Shown here in pieces: positions 46,201 through 53,928 of a stretch of 53,928 bases of DNA. The translations under genes were made by a program, and so were the position numbers. The stretch lies in assembly GCF_000002865.3 (NCBI RefSeq), contig NW_001865078.1, forward strand, positions 229,121 through 283,048, written 5' to 3'. The DNA comes from Monosiga brevicollis MX1 (lineage: Eukaryota; Opisthokonta; Choanoflagellata; Craspedida; Salpingoecidae). Each line of letters opens with the position of its first letter. The stretch's first letter is position 1. Under the pieces are notes generated by a model. That model was given only the letters and a program-made list of their open reading frames with translations. It was not told the DNA's origin and did no database searches.

Positions 46201-49200
46201 GTCCGGCTCGGCCCCAAACTCCTGCGCCGCCCACACACGCTGCTCCACCGTAAACGTGTCGCACGTCGACGTGCTGTCCTGCGGTGGCGTCTCAAACGTG
46301 CAGCGCACGCACGCCTGGCCCGCTTCCAGACACTTGAACCCCGGCACCACCGTGCAGTTGTCAAAGCACCCGTCGATCCCGCCCAGCACACCGTCGTCGC
46401 ACTCCTCGCCGGCCACGTGCAGACCATCACCGCAGATGGGCACGCACGACGGTGGCCCTTGGTTCCACGACCCGTCATTCTGGCACTGTCGCAAGCCGCT
46501 GTCCTCATTGGCCAGCTCAAAGCCCGTGTCACACGTGTACGTCGCCACGCTCGGATACCGATTGTCCAGCGACGTCCGCACTTGCCCGTGCGCAATGGTC
46601 GGCGCCACATCGCACATGCGTCCAATGCAAGCCGTGGCTCCCGTGCCCAGCGTAACGTAGCCCGTCGGGCATGGCGTGCACGCCTCGTCCTGCGAGCTGC
46701 TCTTGTACGTGTTGATGGCACACTCGGTGCACGCACCCGTACCCGAGTTGTAGCCGTACCCCGCTCGGCACAGGCAGTCCGACTGCGCCTGCTGTCCGTT
46801 GGTGCTCGAAAACGCCGGGCATGGCTGGCACGTGTTGCCTGCACTCTGGCCAACCTTGTATGTGTCGACGCCGCAAGCCCGGCACGTGGGCTCGGGGTTG
46901 GTCCAGCTCTGGTCGGTCTTGCACACCGTCGAAGCTGATCCCACCAGCTCGTAGCCCGCCCCACATTGGAACGTCACCGTGGCCGGGTACCGCGATACCG
47001 TGGCACTGATCGAACCGTAGGTCGGTGCCACCAACGCGTCACACAGCTTGCCCTGGCATTCCACCTCCGATCCCGTCCATGACGTGTCCGGGTTGCAAGT
47101 GCGCGTCGTCGTTCCGCTCTGACGCTCGTAACCCGCATCGCACGTGTACGTGGCCGTTGAGGGATACTTGTTGTTGTTGGTGGTCGATACGGCGCCGTTG
47201 GTCGGTGCCGATAGTGCTCGGCACGTCTTGGCCACACACGTCGGTGGGTTGGCATTCCAGCTCAACGTCGTGCCCGATGCCACACACGTGGCCGAGCTTG
47301 ACCCAGACAGCGTGTAGCCGGCGTTGCATGTGTACGTCAACACGTCGCCCACAATCGGGTTGCTCACCACCGTGGCCACACCAAAGCTGTACGTGGGAAC
47401 GGCCGGGCACGGCAGCGGCTGGCACGTCGGCGCAGAGCCCGAGAAGGTGCGAGTGGCTTGGCAAGTGCGTGTCGCGCTGCCCACCAGTTGGTAGCCGTCG
47501 TTGCACGAGTAGGTGATCGTGTCGCCGTAGTACGTGTTTCCACTGACCCGACCGTTGGCCGGTGCCGTCGCCGAGCCACAGCTCACGCGCGTGCACGTCA
47601 TGGCCGAGCCATCCCACGATACGCCCGAGGACGACGCCACACAGGTGCGGCTCACATCGCCCGAGGCCCGTTCGTAGCCCGGGTTGCAGCTAGTGCGGAT
47701 GGCATCGCGTTGGGCGTGAGGTGGGAACAATAAGTGACAGCTGTGTCGTGACAGCTGTGTCGCAAAGAAAGAAAAGAAAAGAGAGAGAGAGAGAGAGAGA
47801 GAAAAAAAAAAAAAAAAAAAACATGGACGGGGCACGGACACACCTGTACTCGGCAGAAACAGGGTAACGACGAGACGAGTCCGAGTAGGAGATGGCACCA
47901 TTGGAGACCGAGCCCAAGGAGGGGCAGGTCAGGCCAACACAGGTTCCAATCGAGGCGCCGCCACAGCCCGAGCTCGTGTAGCCATTGGGGCAGGCCGGGC
48001 AAGCGTAGCACGTCGAGGTAAAAGTCTAAGCGTTGGTAGCAGAATTTGGAAAGAGTCGTCAATTTGCTTTCGTTGCAAAGAGAGATTGCTTCGTTGAACG
48101 ACACTTACGTTGTCTGGTTGGTATTTTCCAGAAGGACAGCTCTTGCAAGAACCAGCGCTGCTCGTTCCGCATCCATCACGGTAGTATCCAGCTGAGCACG
48201 CCCCACAGCTTGTGCAGGAGAAGTACTGGTGATTCGAGCTCGCCATGTATGTGTTTACAGGGCAGAACCGACACGAGCCCGGTCCAGAGCCACCACCGCA
48301 TCCCGTGAGGTAGTAGCCTGCAGAGCAGGTTCTGCAATTGGTGCAAGTGGTGCCACGGTAGCCACTCTGAGGCTGATATTGCACCGAGGTGCAAGCCGTG
48401 CAACCACCAGGGGAGCCACTTCCGCAACCAGTCTGACGATAGCCCGGGTTGCATGCTGTGCCACTGCTGCTACAGCTTGAGCACGAAGTTTGGCGGTGGC
48501 TATTGCTGGTCATGAAGGTTCCACTTGCGCAGTTCGTGCAGCTACCTGGATTGGTCGTTGAGGGGCTGCGCAGGTACTCGCCCCGATCGCAGACATTCCA
48601 AGGCGAGCAGCTTGTGGTGCGATGAGAGTTGCTGCTGATGTAAGAGGCACCAGAACAGCTTGTGCAAAAGCCAGGTCCAACGCGAAGACCGCTGCTCAAC
48701 GTTTCGGTAAAATATCGACCAGCATTGCAAGTGTTGGCAGCCTTGCAGCTTCCCGTGCGATGCGAGTTCGAATCCATATAGGTGCCAAAGTTACAGTTCT
48801 ACACCAGAGCATTCAGATCACGATAAGAACACTGGCATTGGTTGCAAAAAGGCATTTTGCTAGGAACCAAAACATACCGTGCAGCTGGTGCCCGAGTAGC
48901 GGCTGCAAGAGTACCTTTGGCCCCGATCACAGGTGTTGCACAATTTACACGAGCTCGAGCGGTGAGAGTTGCTATTCTGATAGTAATGTGTGTTGCAAGC
49001 CGCACAGCCTCCTCTGCTGCTTCCACCACAGCCACTCTGGTATTCACCAGAATCGCAGACCTGTCCCACCGAATTGCAAGACTTGCAGCCAGACTGCCCG
49101 GTTTGGTCCTGATAGTTGCCCTGTGGCCACGGTGGTCACCGCATTGAGTTTCAACTCGGCCTGCAGAAAGTGAAAAGAGCAACTGGATGGTGTCACTTAC

Positions 49201-51572
49201 GCTGTTGCAGCTTTTGCAGCCGGTTTGTCCAACCTGATTTTGATAGGTACCCTTTGGTGCGCATGCTCACCGTTAGGCGGGAATATTCGCTCAACTGGCA
49301 ACAACAACAAGACAAGTTGATTCAGAATGCACCGACTTACAGTACCACAGTTTTTGCAGGACCAAGAATTTCCATACTGGTTTTGATACGTGCCAGCACT
49401 GCAGCCTGAAACACAAGCACGAAGAAGTGAAATCTGGTGGCCAAGGGCAGGCGAATAGCATATCATTTCGTACTTGTGCAGCCCTGGTTGATGATGTTGT
49501 TGGTGAACTTGCGGTTGCCAGGACGGCACTGAATAGAGTTACAGCCCGACCAATCACAGCCACCCGTACAGGGGCCACAGTTGCCGTCGCAGCCTTCATC
49601 GCAGTGTGAGTTGTACGAACAGCTGTCGCAATCGCAGCCTGAACCCAGTCAAGAGTATTTATGGGCGAAGACAGTGAGATGAGTGAGTGAGATCAGCATT
49701 GCAAGGGCCAGAGGCAGGGCATCCATGTATGTGGGGGGTAAGCAACAACGAGTTAATACTGTGACGTACCACCACCCCACCAACCATCCTGTACAATGTG
49801 GCATCGCGGGTGAACAACAGGACAGGTCAGAGCAAAAAGGTTGTCAGCATACCAGTAAGGCCAACGTTGAGCCAAACATCACTTACACAATCACAGCTGT
49901 TGCACGTTTGGACATCGCATCCACCGTTGCAGCCCTGGAAAAGATAAAAAATTGAAAGGTGAGAAATGAAGCTGAAAGCCGTTGATGCCTTGTGAACCCA
50001 AGAATAAGTTTGTTTGGGGCATGGTAAAAAAAAACGTACGTAGCCATCGCAGTCCAAATTGGAAGGGCAGCTCTCATCGCAGGACGAGTAGCTGCAACCA
50101 TTGCAATAACCGCCCCTGCTGTTACAGGCGGGATAGTACGCAGCATCGCGGCGTTGCACAGCATGCACTTGGAGCTTGGTGGGCTCTTCGATCAAAACGC
50201 GAATGGAGACGGGGGCGTCCTGGTCATCAACACCCTGATCGGCATCACACGAGGCCAAACGCACCAGCTCGGTGTTGATCTGCGTCTGGGGGAGATATGC
50301 ACTCGAGCCAGTGCGACCTTGCTGTTTGATCAGGGTCCGGAGGGAATATGGCTTGAAGGAGGTCACCATGTCTTGCAGGTGGGTACAATGGGCAGAGGCT
50401 GTCTCAGCATCGTAGGCCATTTGAACCCAAGGAAGACCAAAGTCTGTCTTGACGACTCCAATGAGGGCGCGTTGCACGGCGTCACAAAAGGCTGTCTTTG
50501 AGGCAGTACAGGCGCGCATGATGACATCTTGCCAGGTGACGCCGTCTCGATCGATCGAGTAGGTCATGTGGGCCGAGACCATTCCGGGCTTGGTGGTAGC
50601 GTAATGAATCATTGATTTGGGCAAGTAAAGCACATCGCCTGGACGCATGGTGAAGGTCTCGCAGACCATGTTGTCGGTTTGTGTATAGTCGAAATTGGAG
50701 CAGCCTGTATCATACATAACAAGCGAGGAGGTGGGGCGTTATTGGCAAACTTGTGTGCACCAGCAAGAACAAACCGCAGAGTCTGGCGCGCAAAATGGCT
50801 TACCCTTGCTGTTCTCAACGCGCAGCTCGTGAATCTGGTCCAAGTCGGCCTGAGAGGCCTCGGGCCAGTTTTCAGTTGAGTTGAGCGCATGACACACGTT
50901 CCACAGCTTTTCGCCAGCCACTTGCACGACAACAACGTCATAGCTATGTGTTGATCCGGGGGTGGGGGGTGCGGTGCATTGGGTCTTGGTGAGCGGCCTC
51001 GGGGAAGGGATGGGCGTCGGGCGGCGACTACATAGTGACTGGTTGACTTACGGGTCAGTGTGAGGTTTGAGGGCATGGGCTTCACCGGAAGAAATGTAGC
51101 CATGGGCAGTGACCTCTGGGGCGCCAAAGACGTCCATGAGCATGCGCTCGAGGGGAGACTTTTCAAAGTCCATGTACTCGCGGCGAATGACGGCTGACTG
51201 GCTGTTGGCATAAAACTCATCCTTATAGTCAAGCCAGGTATCAGCGCTTGGCATGCCGGCATCCTGGCTGTTGACATCGCGGAAGGCGAGCACGTTTTCG
51301 CTGTCGCGTTCAGCCTGGAAGACCTCGACCATGAAAGGGTCCACCTGTTGCAGATCCTCAAACCACGAGTCGAGGGGGATGAGGTTTGCCAGGGTATCGC
51401 TGTTGGCTTGCACGTGTCGGAAGTTTTTCCGGTACGTCGTTTCGAAAAAGTCATCGGCAGCGTCGCCAAAAAGGCGGCGAAGTTGCTCGACGGGCGTGGT
51501 GTTTTCTGCCACGATAGCGACCGTGCTGTGCAGCACGGCCAGCAGGGTGGCTACGAGGATAGGGCCTCGCAT
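39540..51572 (-). CDS. Giant JmjC-Cys-rich-sushi-HYR transmembrane receptor with tyrosine-motif tail
   Basis: This gene encodes about 3,400 residues. I traced its splicing by phase at both ends; the exons between 48025 and 49120 are approximate. Order from the N-terminus: signal peptide (MRGPILVATLLAVLHSTVA); JmjC/cupin_4 fold with H171-T-D173 and H254; short Cys-rich modules (GTYQNQ.GQTGCKSC type) over 48109-49934; six sushi domains (46440-48025) interrupted by an ephrin-receptor-like module and followed by a DUF4215-like module (CGDGLHVAGEECDDG); about eleven HYR/DUF5011-like repeats (42880-46047); Thr-rich stalks; a membrane-proximal globular region (40791-41390); a TM helix (40259-40318); and an acidic tail. 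One exon, 41693-47689, is 5,997 bp. Likely role: surface adhesion or signalling, with an oxygenase domain facing the secretory lumen or outside. No kinase domain is present. Whether H171/D173/H254 is active is unknown. Confidence 0.82.
40259..40318 (-). other. Single transmembrane helix of the giant receptor
   Basis: The segment MIGGAVAAVVLVAIVIIFVV is followed at once by RRRR, a stop-transfer signal, and preceded by a Ser/Gly-rich linker. This gives a type I topology with the short acidic C-terminus in the cytoplasm. Confidence 0.92.
41390..41525 (-). repeat. Thr/Ser-rich stalk near the membrane
   Basis: Coding-strand (ACC/ACG/TCG)-type repeats give TTSTTSTSTSTTSTTSTS-like sequence just after the exon junction at 41563. 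A second, shorter Thr run lies at about 41840-41880, across that junction. A mucin-like stalk is inferred. Confidence 0.85.
42880..46047 (-). other. HYR/DUF5011-like beta-sandwich repeat array (about 11 copies)
   Basis: Repeat starts are marked by D-x-x-x-P-x-F/L phrases: DNVAPQF, DNVAPVF, DTTAPYF, DTTGPLF, DRRPPAL, DTKAPTL, DRVAPLF, DRTAPVL, DTTPPLV, DTRPPVL and DTLPPSL. Most carry an E-C about 15-20 residues later and a D-x-C-G-N/L near the end (DPCGNE, DACGLS, DHCGNT, DVCGNN, DECGNV, DPCGNS, DDCGNA). The last two look more like DUF5011 repeats. The array is a rod-like extracellular stalk of the hyalin-repeat type. Confidence 0.85.
44186..44459 (-). repeat. Thr-rich mucin-like linker inside HYR repeat 7
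   Basis: Runs of ACC/ACT/ACG codons encode poly-Thr on both sides of a less repetitive stretch (GSTNTMTDAGLANG). The segment separates the first strand of the seventh repeat (DRVAPLFSWVNYTEP) from its next strand (PASVVLEC). It is a likely O-glycosylated spacer. Confidence 0.85.
46440..48025 (-). other. Six sushi (CCP) domains with an ephrin-receptor-like insert
   Basis: Each sushi copy shows the four-Cys pattern with a central Y-x-C-x-x-G-Y/F-E/Q-L-type strand (YSCNDGYQLVG, YTCNAGYTLSG, YTCDAGYERQSG, FQCGAGYELVG, YTCDTGFELAN) and a closing W...P-x-C. The first copy is split by an intron (47690-47843). Between copies five and six lies a GCC2/GCC3-like Cys module (CRAGYGYNSGTGACTEC). Confidence 0.85.
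47690..47843 (-). other. Intron with homopolymer, GA run and tandem ACAGCTGT palindromes
   Basis: The intron has GT at 47842-47843 and AG at 47690-47691 (coding strand). It contains an A20-type run, a GA run (47781-47801) and two adjacent copies of gtgacagctgtgtc (47735-47763), each centred on the palindrome acagctgt. Confidence 0.8.
49770..49788 (-). other. Predicted 19-nt microexon
   Basis: The upstream exon (49887-49934) ends in phase 0, while the next clear exon (up to 49638) needs a preceding single base. A 19-nt segment flanked by acag and gtacgt supplies exactly that phase and encodes DGWWGG plus the first base of a Gly codon. This is inference from phase bookkeeping. Confidence 0.5.
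50040..51572 (-). other. JmjC/cupin_4 oxygenase domain of the giant receptor
   Basis: Exons 51052-51572, 50804-50943 and 50040-50704 join in phase. The Fe(II) site reads KPHTDPYD (H171, D173), followed after the expected spacing by RPGDVLYLPKSMIHYA (H254). The phrase GDVLYLP...IH is typical of cupin_4/ribosomal-oxygenase-type JmjC enzymes, as is VVVVQVAGEKLWNV just after the HxD. Known members hydroxylate proteins in the nucleus, nucleolus or bacterial cytoplasm; a signal peptide in front is unusual. Confidence 0.75.

Positions 51573-53928
<2,356 letters not shown>

Overview
The window is eukaryotic nuclear DNA from an intron-dense, moderately GC-rich protist genome. Most genes are broken by short introns (about 70-250 bp) with GT...AG ends, often GTAAGT or GTGAGT donors, and intergenic gaps are short (0.2-1.3 kb). 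Gene content is holozoan in flavour: a Nup98-Nup96 precursor, STK19, dymeclin, TMEM164, ADAT2, WDR18, and a huge sushi/hyalin-repeat receptor whose tail is full of tyrosine motifs. A choanoflagellate is the best guess. That is an inference from gene content and structure, not from a database search.

Layout from left to right: the 3' part of GTF2H3 (+; 1-1857); WDR18/IPI3 (-; 2071-4889); APIP/mtnB (+; 5299-6545); a secreted PAN-GH127-SUEL lectin enzyme (+; 7045-10201); NUP98-96 (+; 10935-19475); an unrecognised coiled-coil protein with a C2-like region (+; 20139-23581); an LRMDA-like LRR protein (+; 23993-24934); ADAT2 (-; 25324-26131); an intronless tyrosinase-like copper protein (-; 27210-29831); dymeclin (-; 30933-34635); STK19 (+; 35659-36814); TMEM164 (-; 37307-38260); a giant single-pass receptor (-; 39540-51572); then about 2.3 kb without a convincing gene, ending in a long CT microsatellite.

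Most genes are unrelated housekeeping functions: TFIIH transcription/repair, ribosome biogenesis, methionine salvage, nuclear pore, tRNA wobble editing, Golgi trafficking, DNA repair and ether-lipid metabolism. They are not an operon-like pathway. Two loci look like environment-facing innovations: the PAN-GH127-SUEL glycoside hydrolase, and the giant receptor.

The giant receptor is the most striking item. By splicing I could follow by eye, with phases that agree, it joins: a signal peptide; a JmjC/cupin_4 domain with an intact Fe(II) triad (H171, D173, H254); exon-encoded Cys-rich modules; six sushi domains; a DUF4215-like cysteine module; about eleven HYR/DUF5011-like repeats with Thr-rich stalks; one transmembrane helix; and an acidic tail with an integrin-like NPLY motif plus six further tyrosines, mostly Y-x-x-hydrophobic. 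It reads as a secretory-pathway oxygenase domain fused to an adhesion receptor with a phosphotyrosine docking tail.
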